Assembly: GCA_036874045.1 (NCBI GenBank)
Contig: CM072336.1
Span: 24,317,501 to 24,381,500, forward strand
Direction: 5' to 3'
DNA: 64,000 nucleotides
DNA from: Cymodocea nodosa
Lineage: Eukaryota; Streptophyta; Magnoliopsida; Alismatales; Cymodoceaceae
Part shown: positions 12,911 through 25,747 of the stretch, piece after piece
How the letters are laid out: the number at the start of each line of letters is the position of its first letter
Position numbering within the stretch: position 1 is the stretch's first letter
Notes under the pieces: model-generated
Seen by the model: the letters and a program-made list of their open reading frames with translations, nothing else
Told to the model about the DNA's origin: nothing
The model's database searches: none
Position numbers and translations under genes: made by a program

Positions 12911-14273
12911 CGTCCAATAAAGTGTGATAATCTTAGCTTACTTTATCGATATCTAAGCACCGACCGAGAACTTCTAAGTTAAAAACGTTTCACTCAAGGT
13001 GTACACAATGCTTCCCTCCTATTTTTTACAATTTTTACAGGTGGCTGTCCACTTAACATTAACCTCTTTCTTTACTTGGGCATCAGACCAACTGTGTAAG
13101 AATTAACTTTGACAGGCAAAGTTTTCACTTTCATTAAATGATACAAAATAGTGTATTACCTTGAAAATTTCAACTTTCGGTTGGCAATTATTTAATTCTT
13201 CTCTTGGCAATCACTCTTAATGCTCCCAATACAAATTCATGATGATATGCCACAAACGATATATATTGCGTCAATTGGAAATTAAACCCTTATTAGCTTC
13301 TTTCTTAACATTCAAAAAGAGTAGAAAGTGCAAGTTCATCACAAATATAAAAAGGAAATAATGTCATGGGACAGTCAAAAACTTGACTTTCATTATTCTG
13401 ATCGCCTACGGTACATTAAATAAGTTGCGGCAATTACATACAATTGATTTCATTATTTTCAAATAAATTCAAAAAAAAAAAAAAATTACCAAATGATTAG
13501 TATCTAATGCAGCAGATCCAAAGGCTTGTACTATTATTTCACATTATGACAGGAGTATGGACTCAACTCAGATCACAGTTGATAGTTTGTTAGATAAAAT
13601 AAAAGGTGATTTATCTGTGAAAATCATCAAATCAGTAGTTGAACGCTTGAGATGTCCAAAAATTTCATGGGAACTAAGATATATCCCATTAATTGAGGAT
13701 AAGTTTCAAAGTTGGAAAATGATATCTTACATGGAATTTAGGTAGATCTAATATTTGAGGATTAGTTTCGTACTTGAAAAATGTTATCATACATAAGTTT
13801 GTATTCATCAATGAATCCTTCAACATAGGGGGAAGAATGACCGAGAAATTCACCACCAGGGCATTCTCCGTGCTGTCTGTATTCTAGAATTATAAAATAA
13901 TGTAAAAAAATACTGTGGAATTCTTATAAAATAACCATACATTGGGAATTAAATAATAAATCTCCATACCTCAAGATTTTGCTCCCTTTCAGAATAAAGA
14001 TTGTTGAAGATTTCCATCATCATTAATAGTTGGTATGGTCACATACCAAGTCCACAATCATCAAAAGTCCATTTGCATTGGTGAGCCGGAACGAGAAGAA
14101 AAACCAGAACTAATTTTAGACCATGATATCTTCTAAGGTGACTTCTCTAGAAGAACATAGAATGTTAACATAAAAAAATCAGCTATTCCTTGATCCCAAA
14201 TTTCCAAAAAGGGAGTTAGAAAGAACAAAGAGTATACCGCATAGATAAAATTGAATCACCAACTACATGCAAC
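12911..14273. other. Intergenic region downstream of the ubiquitin protease
   Basis: AT-rich and without recognisable genes. It should contain the 3' UTR and poly(A) site of the minus-strand UBP25-like gene just left of 14,274. A 14-bp poly(A) run lies near 13,472. A 62-codon open frame at 13,557 looks random. Confidence 0.35.
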
Positions 14274-17200
14274 TTAAGTTTCTAGTGCCTTTTCACAATG
14301 GCTAAAAGATCTAAGTTGCCGAATGAGGTTTTGTTTCATAGCTTCCGGAAGTAGAGGTATGAAAGTCCTTTTTGCGTCAGCAATCAAAACTTTTCTGCAA
14401 TAAAATAATTAGTATAAGCATAGATGTCGTGCTAATATCTTCTAACGGTAGACCTTCCAAAAACCTACCCACTTTTACAAAACTAATTACAAGGAACACT
14501 ACCTTAACAAAACAAATTACGTAGAATGTAGTAAATGACATAAGTTCACTCTGTATACAGTTATGTACAAAATTATTATGTAAATTAGCAATGAATAATA
14601 TTTCTTTGAGGTTCAAAGTAAGACACTTTTGTTTCCATGAGTTAATGGAACTGGAGTTTCAAGAAATTCCTTAGAATATTGGCATCTTGTTTTCTCACTG
14701 TGAATACTAAGATTTAGACTAAAAATTGCAACATTTAAAATGATTGACTTCATTCCACACATTAATTAAAGAAAATGTTCTGAAATGAGATTGAGTTTAT
14801 GAATTTATGTAGTCAATCCAGGAAATTTTTGAACATTGATGAATCCTGGAACTTGACTAGAGTACCGAAGGATGCAAGAGCTTGTGTGTTGTGTCAATAC
14901 CAATCAATTTAATGGCTCATTTTTATTTTGTTTAAAAACACTAGAGAAAAAGTAGACGTGTAAATCACATCAATTGTATCAATACCCTATTGTAATACTC
15001 CAATATCATACACAAAGACATAAACAGGGATCATTGGAGAGAATTTCATGCTGTGAATCAAGAAATAAGTGGAAAATGGAATTTCCATACTTATCAAGTT
15101 ACCCATCCTATTACAAAGTGAAATTTAATAATTTAATACAAATGAGAAGGCACATATCAAGATTCAAGAGATAAATCTCATTTGGTCCTGTGCAAACATA
15201 ACTCTATAACAAATTAAAAATTGGTCAAGGTTGGGAAAAAAAAAATGTCTATTAATTTTAGTATAATAGCTTATAAAGCCCTACTAGCCCATATGGTGGA
15301 ATTATGACTTGAATTGTTTTTTTTGCTGTTGTTCTTGTTTAGAAAGCCCTTTCACTAGATCAATATATGTGTTGATTCTGAACAGGTACTACTACTTTCT
15401 AGGTTGAAGGTTGAATTATCCAAATGTTCCCCAAAGTGAAATTTGTGCAATTAAAAGAACCTGAGCTATTAATTTAGTACAAGTCCGTATCAAATTCCAA
15501 CTAGTTTAGGACATAAGTAAAGACCCACAAAAATCTATTCTAAATAAAATATAATCCAAGAGTAATCCACTCACCTGGCCAATCAAACATCATCACTGTT
15601 GTAAAAACCAGAAAAAACGGGAATTAAAAAATATTTAAATGTTTTTACCACAATCTGTTTTGTTTTTATGAAATCAGAAAAAAGAGTTCGGAAAAAATAG
15701 CCATTTTACAATTTCAACGACCATTTTTCCCATTTTGGCTGCTTAAACGACCATAATTTAATTTTTTAGGTTTCCTGTTTTGAGTTGTTTTCTTTGAATA
15801 ATTTGACTTTTTGTTACTTATTTTGTAATTTTTAATTGCACTTTTTATACATTTTTTTTATTTTGAATTTAAGAATTGATTCTTGAGTGACAATTACAGA
15901 TAAAAAATTATGTTTTTGAAATTGTATTAGATGTAATAGAATTATAATTGACTTCATTCAATTATTTTGAAGAATGTGATACTTGTATATTTGTAAATAT
16001 ATTTATATGTATTCATTTTCTATTTATACCATTATTTCAAAAGACTCCCGTTTAAAATCTCCAATTTTAAATAATAATAATTTTTATTTTTTTTAAACCG
16101 TATAATATCCATTTCCCTTTTTACAACATTGGCCATCATTGGTAATAAAGGGCACTATTGATTAAATCAAAGATAATAAATTAAATATAATAAAATGTTT
16201 CCATCATAGTCCTGAAAATAAGTTAAAGAAAAGGCAAACCTCAGATCCGATTGGTCAAAACGAACACCTTCTTTCATGCATAGCTTTTTCTGAGCAGACA
16301 TGAACTTGTGCACATTATCAGCCCAGCCACATGTTCGTAGCTCTGAAGAGGCTTCCTCGGCAAGTCTGAAGGTCATTAATGTTGTAGACATTTAATAGTA
16401 CTGTCTAGGCAAGTTAAATTCAAATCAAACATAAATACAATTCCAATTTCTTCTGCTTCTACTTTCCTCATGCAAATCAAAATAAAAAGCATAGATTGTC
16501 CCACGGAGATTGCTTTCAAAAACACTGATAAATTTCTACTCCCTTAATCATTAAAGAAAGGCAAACTTCACTAACGAAAAAAAAAAGTTAATCAAAAAAG
16601 CCAGACATTTACTGTAAGAAATTGACGTAAAAGACAACAATCAATCAAATGCCCTAATCCCCATTATGTGAGATTGGCTACATAAAACTTTTTCCTCTAT
16701 TTTTTTCTAATCATAACCAAGTCTTCTATTAAAATAGATAATTTTAAACCTTTTTAACTATTTATATTCAGGTAATTTTGGTCTTTTTATACCTCTTTTA
16801 ACTTCACATACATTTATTAATTTTCTTTTCATTGCAGACATATCTATATGCCTTCCATGCTATATAGCCAAACCATCTGAGTGATTTTCTCCTATTTTAC
16901 TCTCAATATGTGCAACTATTAGTTTGACTTATTTATTATACTCCATACCAAATGAAATTAGTTTGGCTTATTACTACTAATCTATCTTAAAGTTTGCATC
17001 TTTGTTACACCATTTTGCATATGCTTATGGTTAATGGTCCAACATTCCATCAGGTGATGAAACCGGCTGAATTGACGTTTTGCAAAATTTCCTTTTAATT
17101 TTCAAGGCATTCTTCTATCACATAACAATGCAGAATCCTAGAGATAATTGCTGCAAACAAAAAAAAATATCTGAAGAGAGAAAAAATCCAAATCATTTAA

Positions 17201-20200
17201 AAAAACTATAAAAAAAGATTCATGTAATTAATCCCACGTAATGGGATTATGGCAAAGATCGTTGTATTCAAAAATATATATTTCTTGAAATTTAAAAAAA
17301 AATAATGGATCTAAAGTAAAATTTTGCAAATCTCTATCTGTCAAGATTTCCTTTTCAGAGAATGATAAAACCAATCTTCAAAGCCAATAACTCTATATTA
17401 CAAGACGACAACAATACAAAATTAAAATAGTTGAACATTCAGGGAACTAGAATCTGAACTCTGAAGGAAGCTTTTTTGTTTCAATAAAGGTAGACATAAA
17501 TGTAAATACGGCACCACCTCTGAAAGGTATCAACGAAGTACCTAGATATATCTCATATGAGAGGAGAATGAACTTACAGGTTTTTGAGTTTATCAAGTTT
17601 TTCAACGGCTGACTTTTTGTATCTACTGCAGGAAGCATTATTCAACATGCTGACGTGTGGTACACCAAAATCATCACAAGATTTTCGTTTGTGTCTTACT
17701 ATATCAGAGTTATGCGTAAAGCTTTCATTTGAGGTGGAATGGTAAAGATCAAAGCCATGTCTTGTGGCTAACATATTTTGCTTATCACTGCTGGCATGCA
17801 TTTCTACCTTCTTATGGCTGTTGTATCCACTTCCATTCACTATTCTTTCTTCCTTATCTTCTTTTGAAATAATAGATGAATTATTCACTGGGGCAATACT
17901 TCCAACAAGTGCATTATCATTTGCAGAGGAAGAAATCATCCTTTTCTCAGTGTTTTTCATTTTGCCAAATTTTATATGAGGACCAGAGGATTCTTTACTC
18001 ATTTTCAAAGCAGTTGACACATTTCTTTCAGAATGAAGTTCTCCTTTTGGTCTGATCTTTGGCAATCGTGAAACAATGCATGAAGATGATTTTACTTGTT
18101 TTGGTGTCTGATTGATTCGCAAATAGAACAAGATATAAACCTTCTCAGACAAAACCTCTTGAGATGTTGAAAGTGAAACATAAGAATCATTACAGCAATA
18201 CCATTGTCCTGCTGGATCCTGTGGATACATTACTATTATTATTATTATTACTAAATCACAGAATATATATGATTGACACAATATAACATACAAAATTAAC
18301 AGAGAAACAGCATGACCTTAATATAAGCATAATAGTGACCAGATTCAGGTGAGTAGCCTGAGTGAACAATACTGCCAAAGAGGTTATACTCAGGGTTGGG
18401 ATCCTGCCGAGCAGAACAAAAGTTGCATTCAATTGAAATTAAAATATACGGTTAAGATAACGAGTGTCCTGTTAAAGATAAAAAAATATGTAGGTCTATA
18501 AGAAAATCATAAGGCTAAACTTGACCATGGGTTATACCGTATAATGACTTGGTACTCATAAATTTATAGTCTTCTACAAGTTGGCTCCCCTATGTCATAT
18601 GCATATTTGGATTTTGTGAAACACAACAATTGAAATGGTAATAGGATCCTAGTATTGTGAATCGCAAACCACTATTCACATGTATGAATGAACTCACAGA
18701 AAACACATAACTCTGGTTACATTGTTTGTCAACTTTCAAATGGAATGAGTGACTTAAGATGCATACTAAAGTCCAAGCTAAATCAATAATAGACCAGTAA
18801 AAAATATTAAAATTTGCAGTCTCCCCTTTCGAAAGAATGGCAATCCCACTCAATATTCCAACACAAAGGTGTTCGCTAAAGTCTGAACTCAAGGTAAGCA
18901 TTTGAATCTAGCTAATAATGAAGGTCAATCAATTAACAAGCAAGTAAACCAATAAAAGGGGTATAGATGGAAACAAAACCTGACTTGCTTTGGACATGAA
19001 GCCAGAAAGAAATAAAGCTTCCTGAAAGGCAACATCTTTATTAATCTTGCCACCATTTATACACTCAAATCTCTGCAAAAAAACACTGCTAAGATATTTT
19101 ATCTAAGGAATGAAGAACATGAGGAGAAAGAAAAATAGTTTCCGAACCTTGAGTTGTATGACAAGTACATTGGGTGCATTAAGAAAAAACATTTGCTTTC
19201 TAGCTGCAGACAACTTCTTACAACTGAAAAATGAAATTATCAAGTATTCAGCCAAAAAAAGAGAAACAAGAGGAATTAGGTTGCAAAAAAAGTATAATGC
19301 ATGCAAAGAGAAGAGAGAAACAAATAGAATTAGTTCTGTATGATTTCCATAGGATGCCATCGAACCATACATGCCACAGCTGTATTTGTTCTCCCCATCA
19401 AGGATCTCAGCTTGGAAAAAGTGTCTAAGGGCATCCTTCAGTGTGTTGATCTGAAACAGATCAAGGCTGATATCCATTATCTCATCAATCTTCTTTGACT
19501 CATTGCCACATGATAAGCATTTGACCTGGCTGATCAGGGAGCCTCCAAAGATATCTTTTACAATAGTGTTAGCATTACCATTTTCATTACCTCCCTTGAT
19601 GAGCTTGTTCGAGGTGGATGATCTAGCAGCTTTGAGGAGCTTAAGACAGGTGTTGTGGCATGCATCAATGACATAGCGAAGGAATTCATGGGCATCCTCC
19701 TGCCTACCCCACTGGAAATGCTCAGCAAACAAACGCACACAGCTTCCAATTTTGGAGGGGACATCATTCTGTGCTTCCAGATTCAGAGAACGAGTGATTC
19801 GCTTCTCAAGTATGCAAAAAGGGCATTCCTTCTTGCCACTGGCATCCAATTTCTGACCTGAAAGAACAGACAAAAACAAACCCAGATTTCAGAGAAAAAC
19901 AGAATTATGGAAGCATGGTAACTTAAACCATACATAACAGGGGAAATAATACACTTTGAGAGAGCAGAATGCCAAAACATATTCAAAAGTTGCACTAAAG
20001 TGGTCTTCTAAGCTAATATGGAATAAATTGGTCGGCAGATGAAAAATAAAAACAATGATAGAGAATATAACAGAAGAAGGAAAAATTCCACTTTTGTCCC
20101 TGGAAAGCAAGATTAATAATTTAATAACCTACATTGTAGGAGGCAAACAATTACAGGCTTGTACAATAGATTTATGGAGACCCAATCAAACCCTAAGATA

Positions 20201-23200
20201 AAACTCAATCAATCTTATATTTAGCATACAATCAAACCCTTGTGGAGACCCAAGCCATCGGGAAGCCATAGAAAGGACCTTTATTACAGCCAGAAATTAA
20301 AATATAAATTCAAGTGTGAATTTCCTTCAGATCCATTGCATCTGTAGAAATAAAAAAGGAACTTTGAATGCTGTGAAACCCTTGTCTATACAGAATTGAT
20401 CAAAATTATCAGTACAATATAAATAGTTGCAAATAATGTTTTTTAAGAAGAACAAGGATTTTGATTTTATACATGAAAATGCTAATGTAAACAGTAAACT
20501 TTATCACATAAACATCAAAAATCAATGCTTTGATCTCACTACATGGGGTCAAGCCAGCAAACTTCATTAAATGTTTGTCCTACTTCTTAAAATATTTGTT
20601 TTGATATTTCAGCATTGTGTCAACAACTCATTGTTATGGTTTCTATATTCTAATTGATTAAGTTATCATTCCAAGAAAGTGTCCTATTTACCAACAGATT
20701 TTTTTCCAGTAGACATGAGTTTTTTTCAATTTTTTTTCCAAAAAATCTAATTATAGGAATAGTCAACCTATCAGAAAATCAACTATTTGTTAAAGCTTCA
20801 TCCTAATCCAAATTATATTCACAATTAATTTTAGTTTAACTTTTAATAGTTGAAATTTAGCAAATTTTGTTGAATTTGAAGGTGTTTACCTCAAGGAATA
20901 CTAGTTTAGTGCATGCAAAAACTTCACCACATACTTCTAAATATAAAACGAATAAAATTTATACAATTATTTACAAAAAAGGTGTCTACTGACTCTTCAT
21001 GACTAGAACAATATTTTTCATAACCAACATTTACGTATGTAATTGACCCAACTCATGGATAACTCATGGCTCAATTAATTGCTGTGAGGTGTATTGTTTG
21101 GATTTCAAGATATTTTATTTTTAATGTCTTTCTCTGATTTTTTATCTAGATAGACAGACATTATATGGATTGAAGACTAAAAAAATTTTAATGTTCAAAA
21201 CAAGCCTTTTTAAACAATGTGAATAAAAAAAAAATAGATAATACACTTGTATACAACCACCATAGTTACAAAACTAATTGGGTAAAACAAAACTTAACTC
21301 AATGACATGCAATATATATATTGAAGGAACATGCATTGAATATGTGTATTTATCAATCAATTACAACAAACAAAATTTGTAAATACAATTAACTATTTCA
21401 GAAAAAATTAAAGTATTTAACAAAAAATATCGGAAAAATAAAATCATTTCAATAAAAACTCACCAAATAATTTCCAAACATCATTTTTCTTATTGAGCAT
21501 TGAGCAGACCTATTATCTTTCTATGTTTCCAATAGAAATTTTTGCTTAATTGACCAACAATGAAAAATGGCTTTTTCTAAACTAATTTCTGATTTTTTTA
21601 ATTCAACAAAAACTAATCCATCTGGTTTTCATTAATCTAGAAAAGTCTTATAAAAGAGTACCTAAAAACCTATTGTAGTGAGTTTAGTAAAGAAAAGGAA
21701 TACCCATAAAATATTAATAATATAAAATATATGCGTAAAAGAAAAGTTACTGATGTTAAAACTATAGGAAAAAAATAGGAAATTTACAATAAACATAGGT
21801 TTACACCAAGCTTCTCTAAGTTCATATATGTTTGTCTTGGTTATAAATGAAATAATTGAGCAAATTCAAAAACAAATACTCTGGTGTATGCTATTTACTG
21901 ATAACATAGTTTTAGTTAATGAAAGTGAAGCAATAATTAATTTTAAATTAGAATTATAAAGAGACACTTTAAAGTCCAAAGGATTTAGATTGAGTAGGTC
22001 ATATATGGAGTGTAGATTTGACAAACATAGTAATAATAATGAAACTATAAAATGAGATAGCTATGAGATTTATAAAAGTAAGATTTTAACTACTTGAGGT
22101 TTATAATAAGTAGTAATGGAAAAATTTTAGAGAATGTTATTCATAGGATTAAAGTAAGGTGGATGAAGTAAAAAAAATGCTTTTAGAGTGTTATATACTA
22201 AGAGAATATCCTTAAAATAAAAAGGAAAATTCCATAAAACTATTATTCGCCTAACTATACTTTATGATTCAGAATGTTAGGCTGTAAAACAAGATCATAT
22301 ACAAAAAGTTAGTATTGCTGAGATATATGTGCTTAGATATATGAGTGATAATATTATAAGAGATAAGACAAAAAAGTATTTTATTAGGAATAAAGTGCAA
22401 CAATTGAAGATAAAATAAGAGAAAATTGATAAGTGATTTAGTCATATCTTTAAAAGACCAAAGGATGTACCAATTAGAAAAGAATAATTAATTAGTGCAA
22501 AAGAAACTAAAGAAAGTACAAGAAAGCCTAAAAGTACTTGATTAAGAATTGTAAGAAAAAATTCAAATTTATGTAATTTAATCAAAGATTTGATTATAGA
22601 TATAAATACATGGAAGAAAAGAATTCATGTAACTGACAAATAGTGGGATTATGGTTCAAATAATTTTTGTTGCGACAAAACTTTGAGCAAATACCAAAAT
22701 AATTAAACTAAGTTTGAAGTACATGGAAAATCAAAATTCAGAAATGACATCCCAGAGCTCCCTAACTTTGAGAAATGGAGAATGCAGAGATTGGTGTGGA
22801 AGGTCAGATCATCCCTTGAAATCAATTCCATGGTTTGATTAGCACGTCATGGTAAGGTGCTAACCAAAGTCCAAACTAATTTCTGATTTTTTTTAAATTC
22901 AACAAGAGTAAACTTTTGGGTTAATGACAAAACAATAAAACTAAATTTGAAATACATGAAAAATCAAAATTCTGAAGTTGCACCCCAGAGCTCCCTAAGT
23001 TTGAGAAATGGAGAATGCAGAAATTGGTGTGGAAGACAAGATCATCCCTTAAAGTCAAATTCCTGGTTTGATCAGCTTGTCATGGCAGAGTGCTCACCAA
23101 AGTTTATAGAAGCCATTAGGCTGAAAGCAACAATCTGGTTTGTGGCATATGAGGAGCAGATGAAACTACGGATCATCAATTTTCCCTCTGCCCCATTATA

Positions 23201-24277
23201 TGGCGGTTTGGAAAACCATTTTCCAAAAAAATAAGATAGCACTCAAGAAGGTGGGAGTGGCGAGCCATGGAAACTTTGGATGGAAAAGTGAATGGCTGAA
23301 ACTCACAAGGACCTTCTTAAAACACATGCAGTTCTATGATCAATCTGGGTTCGCAGGAATAAAGTCATTTTCTATAACTCAAAACCAGATTTGAGAAATG
23401 AAGCATGCAGAGATTGGTATGGAGAATAATAAAAAGTTGCATATGGGCCATACCGCAGTTACATCTGTGCCACATAAGCTAATTACGCTACCCCTGTGAC
23501 AGAAAAATTAACAAAATTGCATGATGATGGGAACTACATACCCCATCTTCACAAGTGCAGGGATGGAGTTGTGAATGGAAAACATGCAGTCATCATGGAA
23601 TATATTTTCAGAGCATCATCAATTTCACTTCTACATATGATACTCTACATGGTGTTTAGCACCTCTTCATTTCTAACCACGTAAGACTGGACTTCATCTG
23701 GATGTACCAGCACCTTCAACAATCTCTTCTTATTCTTCTTGTCTGCGATTGCTTTCTTTCCCGTTTTGTTTCTCAATTCTTTTATGGATTATCTCAGTGA
23801 TACGATCTGTGATCATCTAATTGATTAAATAAAATTGCTTTACCACCTGAAAAACTAAAACAGTGCACTTTCGTTTCCTCTGCTCAATAAGCCAAAAATC
23901 TCGTAGAATCAGATCGTATCAACCCTCAGCAAGTCATACACTGAACCTCAAGAATAGACAAAACCAACTGCAATTTCTACTCCTATAGAAAATGCTGGAA
24001 AAAAAAATAAAAAACGCAAGTCAAGACCACGAATCCAGAAGAACTCGATTCCCAACGCCCATCGCCCTCGGAGTGAAACCCTAGGGTTTAGCAACTTACA
24101 AAGAGAAGAGTGGTGGCTTTTGAGGCATAGGTTGGCCAGAGGCGGAGTGTAGGTGAGGCACTGAAGGACGCTGTTGAGGTAGCAGGAATTTCCAAGGTTC
24201 CGGAGACCTAACGGGGGGCGGCTCTTCCTCCTCTGGAGGAGACTCGGCTGCCAAAACATCTCCAATGCCGCGCCCAT
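14274..24277 (-). CDS. UBP25: Ubiquitin carboxyl-terminal hydrolase 25-like (USP family)
   Basis: USP-family cysteine protease that removes ubiquitin from proteins. Eight minus-strand exons join in frame: 24277-24100, 19857-19371, 19223-19148, 19072-18980, 18403-18317, 18218-17578, 16365-16240 and 14394-14274, giving 602 aa. The Cys box is [16 protein letters not shown] with catalytic Cys32. [18 protein letters not shown] follows, then the zinc-ribbon cysteines (CLSC and CGxC), and the His box [12 protein letters not shown] (His301) with [10 protein letters not shown] (Asp318), so the triad is complete. The C-terminal part is a low-complexity linker, then a conserved tail ([14 protein letters not shown]...[28 protein letters not shown]). 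Domain order and tail match Arabidopsis UBP25, which is slightly longer. Intron 1 is 4.2 kb; it and intron 7 contain transposon debris. ATG 24259 is an alternative start (MFWQPS), six codons downstream. Confidence 0.93.
15598..16128. mobile_element. MITE-like inverted-repeat element in a UBP25 intron
   Basis: The left end reads 'tgttgtaaaaaccagaaaa'. The right end, reverse-complemented, reads 'tgttgtaaaaagggaaatgg', so the first 11 bases form terminal inverted repeats about 530 bp apart. The interior is AT-rich without coding capacity. No exact target duplication was confirmed. It lies in the last intron of the ubiquitin protease gene. Confidence 0.4.
16635..17000 (-). mobile_element. RTE 3'-end fragment (minus)
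   Basis: 'gccctaatccccattatg' followed by 'tgagattggctacataaaac' is the reverse complement of the 3' tail shared by plant RTE elements ('ttcatgtagccgaccccact...gggattaaggc'). The next few hundred bases keep weak similarity to the C-terminal coding region. Intronic remnant. Confidence 0.55.
17217..17275 (+). mobile_element. RTE 3'-tail fragment (plus)
   Basis: 'gattcatgtaattaatccc' then 'acgtaatgggattatggc' and a degraded (GTT)-like tail. The same 3' signature appears in the other RTE copies of this window, here on the plus strand and reduced to a short stub inside a UBP25 intron. Confidence 0.5.
21790..22690 (+). mobile_element. 5'-truncated RTE retrotransposon, RT C-terminal half
   Basis: Plus-strand reading gives [17 protein letters not shown], then [22 protein letters not shown]. 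This matches the reverse transcriptase core of plant RTE elements, where the catalytic FADD motif is here FTDN. It continues through a degraded tail, [15 protein letters not shown]..., then [10 protein letters not shown], and ends with 'tgggattatgg' and a short (GTT)-like tail. Internal stops and the changed catalytic aspartate show an inactive copy. It lies in the 4.2-kb first intron of the UBP25-like gene. Confidence 0.8.
22705..23110 (+). repeat. Two-copy direct tandem duplication
   Basis: About 165 bp at 22,707-22,870 ('tttgaagtacatggaaaatc ...') recurs at 22,935-23,105 ('tttgaaatacatgaaaaatc ...') at roughly 85-90% identity by eye. Both contain 'ccccagagctccctaa' or 'tcccagagctccctaa' and 'gagaaatggagaatgcag'. 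A partial third copy ('gagaaatgaagcatgcagag') lies near 23,393. It follows directly on the RTE tail. Confidence 0.75.
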
Positions 24278-25747
24278 TCAATGTCGCCGCCGCCGCGACC
24301 GCAGCAACAACCCTCCCGATCCCGATCCTCTTCCCTCATCCGCTCGCCAAGCCGCCGCCCGTCTCCGCCAGCGCTGCTGCCACGAACGCCACACCAGAAA
24401 CGAGACAGACGAGACAGAGCGGGCGATTTCCGAATGTGAATGGGCAGCCGTTATGTCTTAACCAATCGGAAATTTTTTTTATTTTCTCTTTCGATTTTCC
24501 CTTGTATTTTTAGGAAATATGGATAAATGATTGAAATGTTTATTTCTATATTATAAAAAAGTATTAAATTATTTGTACATGTCAAAGAATTTTTTTTTTG
24601 GTGATATATAAGTAACGTTGAATGGTATGTGATGTAGGGTGATTTATCAACGGTCGATGGAATCGACTCTCAAAAAGTTCGTGATAATTCAACCGATCAA
24701 GCGACTTAAACTATAACCAACTGCTTAAATTACAAATATTATAAATATTTTCATCATTTATGTCATCTTAAAGTCTATTTAATACAGAATGAAAAGCTAA
24801 AAAACGAAAATTCAGAGAAACAATATTATTTATATATGTCAAGAAAAGTCAAAAAAATTAATAAATAAAAAATTTTATGTTAATATTTTGTCTATTCTTT
24901 ATATTTAATATCTATCAAATTAAATTACAAATATAGAGAAATTTTTAATTTTCTTTTCCTGACATTCGCATGAACAAACAATCTAATTTTGAAAATTTTC
25001 TTTTCTAAGTTTTTGTCAAACACAAACTCTTACAAGTAACATTTGATTTGTATTGTGAATCTGTATTATAAAACATTTTATAGTGATAATACTTTTATTT
25101 AAATTTAAATCTAAGATCGTCCCCCCTCCCCTCGTAAAAGAAGTCAACAATAAATACAAGTTCGTCAAGGTTTGAAAATTAAACAAACCAAAACAGAAGT
25201 AAGATGAAAAGTGCACATAGGCAAACGGAGAATGTTGGGCTATTAATTGAGGTATGCTGATTCTTTCCATAGCTATCGTTCTGGCTATGTTATGGACACG
25301 TCTACTTTGGAATTATATCTACTGGTGTATTAACATATCTCTCTGTATTAAATGTATTAAACTAATTGAGTAATTATACTAGATTTTGTAATGAAAGGAG
25401 AGACACGTCATCAAGTGTTCGTATTATGAATTTAAGAGTAGTTAAACCATACGCAATACGTGGAATCAAATGCAACATGTGCCATAAAAATCTTAGAATT
25501 TTTATTTAGGGGAGTTTGTGTCATTCAGATTGAGAATTTTAAGAAAAAGAAAGTAAACAAAGTTAACATGGTATTTTGTGCTTGTTTGAAATCCTAGGCT
25601 AATATAAAGAATTTGTTTATACATGTTGAAAATTTTAAAAATAGAATAAACAAAAAGTCTAAATTCTTGGAAAATGAAAAATTTAAAATCTCAAGAAACA
25701 TTAAGATGTTTGTGCACGTAATCAGGATTTCTAGAGTAATTTATACA
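24278..25747. other. UBP25 upstream region and intergenic DNA
   Basis: 24,278-24,430 is GC-rich and is the likely 5' UTR and proximal promoter of the minus-strand UBP25-like gene. The rest is AT-rich. A 'gatgtttgtgcacgtaatc' word near 25,706 recalls similar words at 36,247, 37,187, 38,925 and 39,022, which may be ends of small transposons. Confidence 0.35.
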
